From Parietaria judaica (Eukaryota; Streptophyta; Magnoliopsida; Rosales; Urticaceae), in the NCBI GenBank assembly GCA_954871525.1, contig OX940865.1, forward strand, positions 1,302,001 through 1,366,000: a stretch of DNA of 64,000 nucleotides. Direction: 5' to 3'. The notes beneath the pieces were generated by a model. That model did no database searches. It was not told the DNA's origin and worked only from the letters and a program-made list of their open reading frames with translations. Position 1 is the stretch's first letter; each line of letters begins with the position of its first letter. The position numbers and the translations under genes were made by a program. Below, one piece after another: positions 43,051 through 53,676 of this stretch.

Positions 43051-43542
43051 TCACCCAGCAACAAGCCTACCGCTTCAAATACATAATTATACTAACCCAA
43101 TCTCAATAAGACATGTTTATTTCAAAAAAAAAATACGCACTACAGCAAGACGAGCAAGAAACACGGGACGGGGAACACCAAGAGAACGAACAAGTTGCAA
43201 AAGGTATCCGTGTATTTTTCATACTTAGCAAATTTCAAATTTTGCATAGTTTCAAATTCTTCAATCCAGGTACAGAATGGGCATGTAAAGGTTTGAACGA
43301 CCTCAATTAGCCGAGTAAAACTATAGCACGTGTAAGGAAAAAGCACGAGTATAAAATTAGCTTAAGAAGCCCAAAGTTAGAGAAAAATAGATAGCATACG
43401 AAAAACAAAAATAGCAAAGGCCCTAAGCACGGGCATATCCAAAACCGTACAGATAAAGGTTTCAAGCCGCCGTAGACTTTCCCGTAAAAATTGTTTTGGC
43501 CTAAGGCCTTATTTAACTAGAAACAAAAAAATGGGGGACGCT
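43051..43542 (+). other. Spacer before the antisense gene of element C
   Basis: This is noncoding, A-rich sequence between the minisatellite and the 3' end of the antisense gene. No frame is recognisable. It would contain the antisense gene's 3' untranslated region. Confidence 0.4.
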
Positions 43543-44516
43543 CTATGCGTCAATGCTGGGAATATCTTTGACCCCTTGGTCCTTCTTCTCCTCTTCCTCT
43601 TCGGCTTGGCCTCCATGCTCGGTCGGCTCTTCAGTGGCGGTCACCTCGGCTGCGTCGGGCTCGGGCAAGGTCGGCTCCTTAGGGGCAGTCTCCTCAGCTT
43701 CGGCAGGCATGGGAAAGATGGGCTCATCATCCAAAAGATCTTCATCCGTAGAATCCTCCACGGCAGGCTCCTCTGGGGCAGGATAGACGGGCTCCTTGGA
43801 ATTCGACCGCTCATAATGAAGGTTCAAATCTGCAAAGGGAAGCTCGATCAACTATGCATCAGGAGACATAGCCAGAGAATCTATCAGTGGCGCTGGAACT
43901 GCATCCAAGAGAGCTTGGTAGCGAACAACGTTGCCTTCTAGGACCTCCTTCTTAGCCTCAAAATCTTGAAACTTGCCGTCAATGATGTCATGGACCAGCT
44001 CGAGGCAGCCTTCGGCCTGATCTAGACAGCAATTGTCGGCTGCCGTAACCTTGTACCACGGAAGCAGCGTGTCCCTTTCCTTCACCCTTCGGCGATAGCG
44101 AGAGCGGATAGCGTCCTTCTCGGCCTCACGGTCGAGTCACTGTTGCTGAGCCTTGGCTAGCTCGGGAGTAAGGCGTTGCACGTCCTCTTTCAGAGCCAAG
44201 GCGCCGCGTCGGAAGCTAGCACCCCCCTGGCAGCCGTCTCGCTGGTTTGTTGGGCCTCCTCGACCAACCGGGTAGCATTTTTCAGCTTTTCCCGAAGATC
44301 ATCCACCGTGTTCCCCAGCCCTTTAATCCTGGCCTCCGCGGAGATGACCTTCCGGTTCATGACCTCTAGTTGGTCGCATTTTTCCCAGATTCCGTCAATC
44401 GCGTCGGCCAGTTCCCTCTCTTTCAGAGAAAGCTTTGCGGCAGCCTACGCCCCCTCCTTGGCCTCGTGCAACTGGACCTCATAACCGAGGACCAAGTCGT
44501 TGATAGTCGCGACCAA

Positions 44517-44592
44517 CTATACGTCCAAAAAACAAAGTTAGAAAAATTTAGATCAGAAAATCAAGCTACGGAAACTATTGACTAATACTTAC
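44517..44592 (-). other. Intron 3 of the element C antisense gene
   Basis: ACTCAG then GTAAGTATTAG is a near-consensus donor, and the acceptor is TTTTTGGACGTATAG. It is 76 bp and AT-rich, between coding-like exons. Confidence 0.6.
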
Positions 44593-45599
44593 CTGAGTTG
44601 TCACCGCCGCAACATCCTTGTACGCCGGCTTCTCAGCGATATTTGTGGGGACCCTGCCAACCCCTCTGTTCGTAATTTTCCAGAGTAGCTCGGCCGCAAC
44701 CTTAGGAGCCTTATGGAGACCCTTCTCCCCGTACCAAGTGCACGCCGCCTTGCGGAGGATCTCCTTCTCTTTAGCCTTCCCCCCGATTACGAGGGGAGCA
44801 AACCCTGACTTTTCTCTAGGCTTAGCTTGGGAAACCTCCTGGGGCACTCGGTCTCGAGGACGGCCCCCTTCCCTTTTGCCTTATCCGAGGCCCTAACCAC
44901 TTCTTTTGAGGCCGGATCGCTCCTCGCCTTCTTCCTGACCTCGGACTCGCCTCCCTCGTGCGGCCGCTTCGCGGCAGCCTTCGACCACGTCTTCGGAAGG
45001 GCTTTGTCCATGAAAGGATGGGTCACATCCTTAGAAGGACACACATGAGCGGGTGGGGGAGCTTTCTTCCCCTCGGAAAGCTTTGCCCCTTTCGTGGCTT
45101 CCGGGGTACTATCCCCGTCGTCAGAAAGCTCGACGACGTCCTTCTTCTTGGCCGCCCTAGGGGCGACCTCAGCAGGAGTCTCCCGAGCGAGAGCTTCCTC
45201 ATTTCTCCTGCTCATCTCTTGACGAGCAACCCCAACTGGGGCTGATGCATCGGGCAGAACTTTCGACGCCGATCGTGACGCCAAGCCAGAGGTTCTGGCC
45301 TGATCTTCCTATTTCCGCCTATGGCGGAGACTTAAACCCTTAGGGCGAATATTTTCCATATCCTCATTTGCACGTCCAGAAACCATACTTAATCAAAAAT
45401 CAACAATATCAAACCAAAAGTGTAAATCTAGAAATCTTACCTGGAAACTCTTCTTCGTCCTCTTCAACCCACAAACCTACGGACTCGAGCCTCTCATTGG
45501 TGAAAGACGACCACGGCTCGGGACCAAGAGGAAACAACTTCTTCTTCAAAAGCCTCCACTTTTCAGTAATCAGTAGAGATTTAGGCTATTCAGGATCCT

Positions 45600-45697
45600 C
45601 TACAACATAGGAAAATGAAAGAAAGAAAATTAGCAATTAGCAAACTTATAAAAAAACCCAGTTAGAAAACCTTATAAACCCCATCCCGGAATCTCAC
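45600..45697 (-). other. Intron 1 of the element C antisense gene
   Basis: GAGATAG then GTGAGATTCC, with acceptor TATGTTGTAG then AGGATCC. It is 98 bp and T-rich, and the codon phase is preserved across it (G plus AG). Confidence 0.65.
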
Positions 45698-46604
45698 CTA
45701 TCTCGTGGACCCATTCGTTCCTGTAGCCCGGCCAAGATCCAAGTGTCTCTTGACCGGCAAGGAAAAAGAAGTACCTGTGGGTCCAAGCGCTTTCCTTCTT
45801 GGGAAGACTAGAAATGATCTCCCCTTCCTTGACGGATAGGAAAAATCTACCCTTTTCCTGACTGTTAGCTTTAATGACCAAGCCCGTAAACAGATCTTTG
45901 AGTTTCAATATATGCACACACTCATGAGCGCGGATAAACAAGGTCGTCAAAATCCTGAAAGAATTAGGGCTAACTTGCCCTATAGAAACACCTAGATGAG
46001 TAAGGCATTTTAGGATGGGCTCGGGAATAGGAAATATGAGCCCCATATACTCAAAATACCTTTGATAAACACAAACCCATCCGTCTAAGTTCTTCTCGTC
46101 AGCATGTTCATCTAGACCCAGCAACGTAAAAGCTATAGACTGAGAAATCCTATAGGCTACCCGGATTTTGACAAAATCCTTAGGCTTCAGAACAGACTTA
46201 GGAGAATCCGTGGATAGAAACTCTGTTTGCCATTTCTGAATAACCTTCTTAGGACCCATTTTCTTATAGAACAATCTAAGAAAAACCAAAACTACCTAGA
46301 CGAGCATGAAAAACCAGAAAACCCAGAAAAATCCCACGAAAGCCAAAAATCCAGAAAAATCAGAGATTCAAACCTCTTAAACAAAGAAAAATAACCTCTA
46401 AGAACTCGGAAAATCCTCCTAGTAGACTCGCAAGGAAAGACAACAAATAACAGGGAAGAAATACAGAACCTGAATCCCTAGACACAGAGAAGCACGAAGA
46501 TTACCTCGGAGCACCTTCAATGGCGATTCGCAAAGCTACTCTCTCTAAAAACTCATGTTTTCTCTCTCTAAAGTTTGAAAATAATATTCGAATGCGAAAC
46601 AGAG

Positions 46605-46612
46605 AATATATA
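46605..46612 (-). promoter_or_regulatory. TATA box for the antisense gene of element C
   Basis: TATATATT on the minus strand, in CCTCTATATATTCTCTG, follows a CT-rich stretch. It is about 350 bp upstream of the MGPKK start codon. The leader between may contain an intron (GAGGTAATC near 46505). Confidence 0.5.
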
Positions 46613-47075
46613 GAGGAGAGAGAGAGAGGTTACGTTCTACAAGATGTGTGACGGGCAGAAGATGAAGACACGTGCCCATTAAATGCGAAGCACTCGAGTA
46701 TTTATACTCGAAAACTGTCGCTGATCCTACGGTTAGGGTTTCCTCGAAAAGCGCAATAAACCTCATCCTACGGTTGAGATCAGCGAGCTATCCGGTGACA
46801 GGTTAGCATGACAGCTGTGTCAAGAGAATGTGAAGAGTTTATTCTGTTCAAAATCCGCAAATTGGGACACGTGTTCTAACTGTTCCCGCCCAAAATTCGA
46901 AGCGACAGTTACAACTTCAAGGTCCTACTTGTCCATCATATCTTAAAATTATCCAAAATCCTGCCTGTATTATGCAGATTTGCGGCGAAAGTCACAAATT
47001 TAGTTAATCATATCCGGCACAAATTTTACATGATTTCATCGAGTATATACTATAAAATTTACTTCGTGTTTTCTC

Positions 47076-47089
47076 TAGTGGGGTCTGAC
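47076..47089 (+). other. Polypurine tract of element C
   Basis: TAGTGGGGTCTGAC precedes the TG of the 3' LTR. It is less pure than in element B. Confidence 0.55.
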
Positions 47090-47182
47090 TGTTGATGTAC
47101 AAATTCGTCATTATTTAATATGACATAAAGTGCTAAGGCTGTGAATTACTTAAATTTACAGATGAAGATTAAATGCTTTAAA
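47090..47182 (+). repeat. Truncated 3' LTR of element C
   Basis: TGTTGATGTACAAATTCGTC and what follows align with the 5' LTR (36001 onward) for about 93 bp, including AATATGACATAAAGTGCTAA. The homology stops abruptly and the remaining ~760 bp of LTR are absent. Confidence 0.8.
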
Positions 47183-47860
47183 TGAATAAAAAGTGACCAC
47201 TGAGTGCATAAACTTGTCGTACGTATAAAACTAATAGATTGATACGGTGCGAAGAAATATCACTAATAAGTTTAATAAAACATACTAGATAATTGGAAGA
47301 TATACTTAAGTACTATTTAATAGATAATACTTGTAAATATAATGTTTTACTTGAATATTTTTCCTAAAATAATTTCATGCAAAAGTTATGGTGTATGAAT
47401 TTGGATGAAATTATATAATAAAAATTTATTTTATGAATTGTGTATTCTCAACCATCGGGGAACCAAGATTTCTATTCAGGTAAAGTCTAAGATAAATTTT
47501 TAAGAATTCTTTTAAGTAAATATTTAAAAAAAATTCAAGCATATAACAACAATCACATTATAACATCAACTAAAAAAATATATAATGAGCACAAAATACG
47601 ACTTTGTGCTTTTTATCTTTTGAAAGTCAACACACAATACTTTGTATAATATATCATAGTACAACGTTATACATACAACATATATACGTAAAAGTGACAT
47701 ATATTTTGAAGATTATATTTAAAAGTGACATACATACGTAGAAGTGACATGTATTTTCAAGATTATTTTTTTTATTAAAAACAATAAAAGATTACATTTT
47801 ATACTATGGATATCATTTGTAAAAGTAATATATATTAATATATATACTATTGTTAATGCG
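47183..47860. other. AT-rich spacer
   Basis: No gene is visible. AAGTGACATAxxTTTT(G/C)AAGATTAT is repeated two to three times near 47690-47765. Confidence 0.5.
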
Positions 47861-48837
47861 TAAAAATTTTTTTCACTCGGAACCTCATCCACCGTTTTGG
47901 CCCAAAGTTGGATCTGGTGGACGCGTTGGTAATAGGATATGGACAGTCAACACAAGTTCATTGATGATTGTCAAAGCTGGGGTTGAGTTCTTCGTCTTGC
48001 ACGAGCCTCCGGTCTTTTCTTGGCGATCCTTGATGAACTTCTCTCCTTGGTGAGCTCCTCGTCTAGGCAAATTCCTTGTTTTGGCGAAGTTCCAAGGAGT
48101 TCTTGATGATGCTTGATGATTTTCCCTCCTTAGCGAGCTCCTATGGCGAGGGAGGACCAGCAAAAAAGGATAGACTAGTCCCGCATCCCGTCACTTATAG
48201 TTGGGCGAGGCTGCCTGCGTATCTCGATGCAGAATCAGGTCCCACGTAATACATGGTTTGTAATAATAGGATGTTTAACGGTGTGATTTGGCTCATTAGA
48301 GATGCTGATGTCGGCGGTGCGAGGGTGACCTTCGCCATCGGCGAGGGTATTACCAGCAAGAGTGTCGTAATAAACGGCGCGGGTCTAGGATGACTCATGT
48401 GGCGAGGGCCTTGACCGGCGAAATAGGCCCTCGCCACATGAATCATCCTACACCCGTGCCGTTTATTACGACACTCTTGCTGGTAAGGCCTTGATAGGAG
48501 AAAGAGGTCTTTGGCGTTGCCTTTCTTATATTAATCTTTGGGCCGTGATCACGTCAAAAAACTTCTCTGGCAAACTTTGGTCTCTGTCAAATCCTTATCT
48601 TTGAGACAAGCTTCGGAAGCATTGAAAATGCGAGCCAGGTAAGACCAAATGAGAGGTGATATTTCTAGAGAGAGAAACTAGGGAGAAAATCTTTAGAGGA
48701 ATTTATGTAAGAATGTCCAAAATGAGGGAGAGAATGGTCCTATTTATCAGTAAATGAGGTAACCAATTTTCCCTAAATCAGGGGGAATTAATGGAGCATA
48801 ACCTTCCTTGGCTTTCAACAAAAAATGCACCTAAAAC
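47861..48837 (-). other. Left part of a decayed LTR-like region
   Basis: This stretch of mixed composition has repeated CTTGGCGA(G/T) and GAGCTCCT motifs and merges into the LTR-like block that follows. On the minus strand a TATA-like GATAAATAGG lies near 48749. It contains the large inverted repeat at 48350-48486. No frame is convincing. Confidence 0.35.
48350..48486. repeat. 61-bp near-perfect inverted repeat
   Basis: Arms at 48350-48410 and 48426-48486 pair at 58 of 61 positions around a 15-nt loop. They read TTACCAGCAAGAGTGTCG... inward to ...GGCGAGGGCC. Confidence 0.95.
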
Positions 48838-49312
48838 TTGTTAGAGGAGGGCTTGCCGCGGCTCCTTTGCATGGTGAGGAGCTCGTTGGTTGCTTCATAG
48901 CTTGCCTGCAATGTCTTCTAGGTCTCTGCGAGCTTGTATGTCGAGTACGAGGGAATCTGGAGAACTTCCCAATGAGTTTTGTAAGCTCAGATATCCTCGT
49001 CATGTGTAATTATTGTGACTTATTCTTTCTTCGACATTTATGGCAAGGTGGCTCGCCATGGCGAGGGGGCTCGTCAGGGCGAGCAGGCTTGTCAGGGGAC
49101 CTCGCCAGGGGGTCTTGCAAGGGGACCTCGCCAAGAGGCTCGTCGAGAGACCTCACCGTGAATGCCTTTTACATCAAGGGCATTATCATATTAGTATAAC
49201 TCTGGGCCTCGCAAAAGGCATTGGGTCTTAGGCCTTTGGTCTTTGACTTTGTTAGTGGGCTTTGATTTTCGTCAATGGTGTTCAATATTTATATGTCTCG
49301 AAAAATTCATAT
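48838..49312 (-). repeat. LTR-like block, left copy
   Basis: This block is homologous to 53075-53676. Shared segments are GGCTTGCCGCGGCTCCTT / GGCCTTGCCGCAACTCCTT, CTTGTATGT(C/T)GAGT, GTAAGCTC(A/G)GAT.TCCTC, ATTGTGA(C/T)TTAT and the terminal TTTATATGT(C/T)TCGAAAAATTCA. Between the two copies lie minus-strand gag and protease remnants, so they are probably the two LTRs of one decayed gypsy element. Confidence 0.6.
49033..49160. repeat. GC-rich GGCTCGCCAGG minisatellite
   Basis: Irregular 15-20-bp units alternate GGCGAGG and GGCTCGCCA. The corresponding array in the right LTR-like block is at 53269-53495. Confidence 0.65.
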
Positions 49313-49837
49313 AACATTAAACCTCAATTTCTTGGGTAATTTTACTACGTGAGAAACTTTATTTTCAAAACTTGAGGTAACTTGTGTTATTTGGCAACGG
49401 TCTGGGCTGTCAGAGATGGTAGTCTCCTCTCCCTCCTCCCAAGGAACTGCAAATTTCATTTAACTGGGTTTTGTGAAAAATAATTTTTGTATAGTGCTTG
49501 CTAAATATGCTTTAAGTAATCTGAACATATAAAATATATTCAAGGAGATACCCGTATAAATCAAAGATCATTTTTTTTATGATTTTATTCAATTTTTGGA
49601 CTTTTGGAGTTCATAGGCACACTTTGTGAATTAAAGTATTTTTGAATTAATTTTGAACTCCGAAAATAAATAAATAAAATTAAGTGACATAATGATGAGA
49701 AATTAAATAATTACTTTGAAAAGTAATAAGTAAAGTTCCTTAGTTAATGCGCAATTTTGATGAATGACGACGGCAGGGCAGTGCTCGCTGAGCTCAGGCA
49801 TGGCAGCTTTCTGGGCTGAAGCGTGGCGTGTGGCGGG
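49313..49837. other. AT-rich spacer
   Basis: I see no gene or repeat in this stretch apart from short A/T runs. Confidence 0.5.
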
Positions 49838-50420
49838 GCTGGTGTGATCGAGGGTACCTATTTGGTTCTTTATGGAATGGCCGGAGGCGGTGGCACAGCG
49901 CCTGTCACAGTGGAGGCCGAGCGCAAGCTCAAAGCGCGTGCGAGTTCGCCGGCGTTCAGTGGGGGCTTCGTGGCAGGCGGTGGCTTCTTTGGTTATCCCA
50001 AAAGCATAGAGGCTGTGAAGGTGATGTTCGTGTGTGGTAGTGGCGGGAGGTGGCGGCTTAGAGCCTATCGCGGTGGAGGCCGAGCGCGAGCTCAGAGCGC
50101 GTGCGAGTTCGCCGGCGTTCGGCGGGGGCTTCGTGGCAGGCGCCGGCTTCGTTGGTGATCCAGCTAGCATAGAGGGTGTGAAGGTGATGTTCATGTGTGA
50201 AGGTGATGTCCATTTGTGGATGGTGTGATCGAGGGTACCTATTTGGCGTTGTATAGCATGGCAGGAGGCGGCGGCACATCGCCTGTCGCAGTGGAGGCCG
50301 AGCGTGTGCTCAAAGACCGTGCGAGTTCGCCAGTGTTCTTCATGGCGTGGGCTTCGTGGCGAGCGGCGGTTTTTTTGGTGATCCGGCGAGCATTGAATTC
50401 CGGTAAAACTTTTCCAGCAA
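49838..50420. repeat. GC-rich tandem repeats with conserved coding potential
   Basis: GGTGTGATCGAGGGTACCTA starts at 49841 and 50222 (period 381). A subunit starting GTGGAGGCCGAGCG occurs at 49910, 50073 and 50291. In the plus strand all three subunits encode related peptides (VEAERKLKARASSPAF, VEAERELRARASSPAF, VEAERVLKDRASSPVF), and the minus strand is open over 163 codons. The GC content is far above that of the surroundings. I recognise no protein family. Confidence 0.7.
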
Positions 50421-51386
50421 CCGGGCCGCCCAAAGTGGTTGTGGAGCCCAATTTCAACGGGAAATTTTATTTTGAGAGCTTTTTAAGGCTATTACATGAC
50501 TCAATACACTAATAAAGACCATACTTAACCCCAGGACTAATCAGAAAATAAATACACCTGCTAACATAATTATGACCTACACTATTATCATGGGTAACCC
50601 TTAGACCACGAATATAGATTGGGAAACCAAGTAAATATTATTCCCGCTAAACCCGTTAACTCCGCTGGACTCGCTTACTCCAATACTGATATGCACAAGA
50701 CTCCCGCAAGCCCCGTTACCGCTATGCAGTGTGGTCCTGCCATTCCCGCTAGTACTTCGGCGATACCCGCTATCATCGCTAATCTTGCTGAGCATATTAC
50801 CTCTAGTCACCTCTAGATCCGCATAAGCTGGCGATCTCGTTGATTTTATTGCTCCATACCGACCCGTTCGGTGCGCTTCTTCTGTTTGGTTGTACATTCT
50901 TCGCCTTTCTTCTTCTTTCAGCTGCATACTGTTTGGGTTGTGGGTGTACTCAATGACTAAGTCAGCATTCGCTTTTCCCTTCTTGGCGACCCCTGGCTAG
51001 TGCTTTTCTCCATTCTTTCGCTTGGCGAGGTTGGTCTTCTGCTTGCTTCGGCATAGGCAGCCAAACATCTTGCCGACGAAGCGCCAGTATGTCGCATACT
51101 CGAGAAAATATTCTGGTTCGGCTCAGGATGTGTTTCGGGTAAGATCCATATTCTTCTCGTACTGTCGTAGGAGGGAAATTATCTCTTTTATATCGATAAC
51201 AGTCGTCAGATTTCTTGCGTCTCCTCCTCTGTTTCATCTGCTGACGAGATGAAGATTGTTTATTCCTTTGCTGATGACGGTGACTGTTGCTAAAGCTGTA
51301 CTCAACACGTGACTTGGTTTGACTTCATTGCTTGATTGAAATTCTTCTTGGTGTTGGGAACTTGACGAGTAGGTGATAGGTGGATG
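50421..51386. other. Decayed sequence, probably gypsy remnant
   Basis: Near 50650-50810 short CCCGCTA/ACCCGCT motifs recur. Minus-strand frames (50962-51237) are lysine/arginine-rich and continue from the protease remnant. I cannot identify reverse transcriptase here. Confidence 0.35.
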
Positions 51387-52139
51387 TCAGAGCCTAAAGT
51401 TGAGTGTGGGTCTCGCGATGATGACGTTGTATAAGGAAAGCATGTTGACGATGAGATAGCTCACAATTAGAGTCATCTTAGGTCCTTCTTTGACTACGAA
51501 GGTTGTCGGAAGTTCAATTGATCCTTCGGTCATCACGTGTTCTCCTGCGATGCCAAATAATGTTGTGCGTACTCGGTTTGCGATGATTCGGCATAGGTTC
51601 ATCTTTTCGAAGACCGTCTGTAAGATTACACTAGTTGAGATCCCGATGTCGATAAGTATCTTCCTCACCATGCTGTTGGCGATTTGTGCTTCGAGGAAGA
51701 TGGCGTCGTTGCGCGGATGGTGGGTTGTCAAAGCTTCATGTTCGGTGAAGGTGATGGATTTGCCAGTGTGGAGTAGAGGTGTAGTGCCCATCAGGTTAAC
51801 TTGGTTTGGCGACCAACCTTTTTCCGCTGCGGGTGCGTATTCTCGTCTGCTCTGGCCCGAGTCTCTAGTTCTTGGGCCTCCAATGATAGTTTATACGACG
51901 TTTATCGGGGTTGCTCCTGTGGGTTTTTCTCGGTCGTTTCCTTAGGGTGTCAGTTGTTTCATTGTCAAGAGTGGGGGCTGCATGGCGCTCGTGCCTTCAT
52001 GGTTCTCCACAAGCTTCTTAACTAAATTCTTAAGTTTTCCTTCCTTGAATAGGTCTTTGATCTGATTCCCCAGCTGGAAGCACTGCGATGACAAGTGACC
52101 GTAGTCACTTATCGGGTTATGAATCCTTAAGTTGGCCAT
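51387..52139 (-). pseudogene. gag finger and protease remnant of a minus-strand Tat-like element
   Basis: On the minus strand, HNPISDYGHLSSQCFQLGNQIKDLFKEGKLKNLVKKLVENH (from 52120) is the nucleocapsid region of Tat gag. Its first Cys is replaced: the family form is C-x2-H-x3-GH-x4-C, as at 8280 in element B. The frame 51791-51387 then gives the protease context HPRNDAIFLEAQIANSMVRK, ILIDIGISTSV (family D-x-G-S-S; here D-I-G-I-S), IELPTTF and NVIIARPTLN. The usual STYHLLVKFPT block follows in broken frame. Reverse transcriptase and integrase are not found, so most of pol has been deleted. Confidence 0.7.
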
Positions 52140-52248
52140 GATTACTTATTTTCTTCCCACAGAATCATAATAAGGAAATCCTAAAGTTATTATCCATATG
52201 TATAATATGCAGTTTACTAAGGCCAACCTTCCGATCCCAAAATAAAAG

Positions 52249-52794
52249 TGTTGGGGATACTTGACTGTAAACTGAAACGATTAAATCAAAGATTGTGTAA
52301 GTTAAATCGCACAAACCCATATTACCTTACCGACATTATCGTACTTTCATCATTAATGGACTTACATGATGATTTCGGATATAAGTCTATATCTGTCTAG
52401 TATGAAGACACTTCATACCCAATGAACTTAACAATGTATGGATAGCACTCTGACCGGTAATAGGTCACCATATAAATGTGATCTATTAAGTTCACCAGTA
52501 GTCGTTCCCTATCAGAAGTTTCCACTTCCGATCTAGACAATGGACCAATTTTAAGTTCTTTATATATGTTAATCAAACCTCCTGACACACAGATCCAGTG
52601 TCATGACTTAACATAAATCCAAAAGTTAAAGAACTAAGGATCAAACATTAAATTTGATAATTATATCTATAATTCGTAAATAACAACATAAGATTAACAT
52701 TAATAAGAGCCTTTCACTCCTAGGTAAACGACCATAGTCTTATACAAGCGGGATTAACATCTGAATAGAGGGCATATTCAGAATATGTCCAACA
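52249..52794. repeat. Copia-like solo LTR
   Basis: The block starts TGTTGGGGATACTT and ends GAATATGTCCAACA. It therefore has TG...CA termini and the TGTTGG/CCAACA inverted ends typical of plant copia LTRs. It is 546 bp and AT-rich. No 5-bp target duplication is evident (AAAAG against CGAGG), so it may be a recombinant or slightly mis-bounded. It separates the gag remnant from the right LTR-like block. Confidence 0.5.
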
Positions 52795-53676
52795 CGAGGG
52801 CCTTAACTTGGCGAGGGACGACTTCATCGACTTGTCGAACAACCTTCTCGGCGAGGCTAAGCCTCAATGTTTAATCTCTTCTCTGACGAGCCTCTTGTGG
52901 TGAGCTCCTAGGGCTTCACCAGGAAAGAGGGCGAATATTTAGATAGAGAAATATAGAGAAATAAGCTCTGGAGGAAGCTGTGTGTGAGTGTGGAAATTAG
53001 CAGGGGAAGACTCTTATTTATAGGAAAACTAATTATTTGTAATTGCACTGAGGGGGGCCTGGGAATTTCTCTATTTCCTGAGGGGCCTTGCCGCAACTCC
53101 TTGCCTTGTTGAGGGGCTCATCAGTTCTCTTTGGCTAGTCTTGGTGTCTTTCGAGCGTCCGCAAGCTTGTATGTTGAGTCCTGGGAAATATGGAGGACTT
53201 CCCAGGGGTCTTCGTAAGCTCGGATCTCCTCATCGTGTGGAATAATTGTGATTTATCCCTTCGTCAAGCTATGGCGAGGTGCTTGCCAGGGCGAGGGGCT
53301 CGCCAGGGCAAGGTACTTCACCAGGTGCTCGTTAGGGCGAGGGGCTTGCAAGGCCAGAGAAAGGTACCTGCTGGGGAAGGGGCTTGCCAGGTAAGGGTAC
53401 TTCGCTAGGGGCTCCTCGAGAGGACCTCACCAGGATGCTTGCCATGGCGAGGTGTTCGTCAGAGCAAGGTACCTCGCCAAGGTACCTTACCAAAAGGTGA
53501 TTTTTTTTTATCAAGGAATTTAGTCTTCTTTGTCATCTTCGATCCAGGCCTCGCCAAATGCGTTGGGTCGTGGGCCTTTGGTCATAGACTTCATCGGTGG
53601 CCTATGAATTTTACTGATGGGTTTTGACTTATGCCAAAGAGGGTCCAATTTTTATATGTTTCGAAAAATTCACATA
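52795..53676 (-). repeat. LTR-like block, right copy
   Basis: From 53075 it is homologous to 48838-49312. On the minus strand a TATA box CTATAAATAAG lies near 53012-53022, followed in the transcribed direction by CT-rich and GAGCTC motifs. This fits a 5' LTR of the minus-strand gypsy remnant. It contains a GC-rich minisatellite at 53269-53495. Confidence 0.55.

Larger units (their letters stand above)
43543..46259 (-). pseudogene. Antisense spliced accessory gene of element C
   Basis: A minus-strand gene with at least four exons. Exon 1 (46259-45698; MGPKKVIQKW...) carries a domain like the 'putative gypsy type transposon' family: YFEYMGLIFPIPEPILKCL.HLGVSIGQVSPNSFRIL, ending ESAWTHRYFFFLAG. 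Exon 2 (45599-45441) reads in phase: PKSLLITEKWRLLKKK, then SVGLWVEEDEEEFPG. Exon 3 (about 45387-44593) is lysine-rich and nuclear-looking (AAKRPHEGGESEVRKKARSD). Exon 4 (44516-43543) is a long coiled coil (VINDLV-type start, LSLKERELADAID, VKERDTLLPWYKV) and an acidic tail (DEDLLDDE, EEEEEKKDQG). Splice sites are good for introns 1 and 3; intron 2 would be only 53 bp and out of phase. Five in-frame stops and frameshifts near 44210 and 44820 make this copy defective. Function is unknown. Confidence 0.65.
35996..47182 (+). mobile_element. Second Tat-lineage Ty3/gypsy retrotransposon (element C), 3'-truncated
   Basis: An 854-bp 5' LTR, a TGGCGCCGTCTGTGGGAA primer site, gag, protease, reverse transcriptase, two RNase H domains and integrase are followed by a 37-bp minisatellite, an antisense spliced gene, a polypurine tract and only the first ~93 bp of the 3' LTR. 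The order is the same as in element B, but LTRs, gag and the antisense protein are clearly different in sequence, so this is another family. The LTR start aligns with the 3' LTR TGTTGATGTACAAATT but has degraded to CATATATGTATAAATT. Pol contains multiple stops, frameshifts and catalytic substitutions, so this is an old, dead copy. Confidence 0.85.

Noticed and set aside
43531..43941. Plus-strand frames complementary to the element C antisense acidic tail
   Set aside because: They mirror the Glu/Asp/Pro-rich antisense exon, lack context and disappear across its introns.
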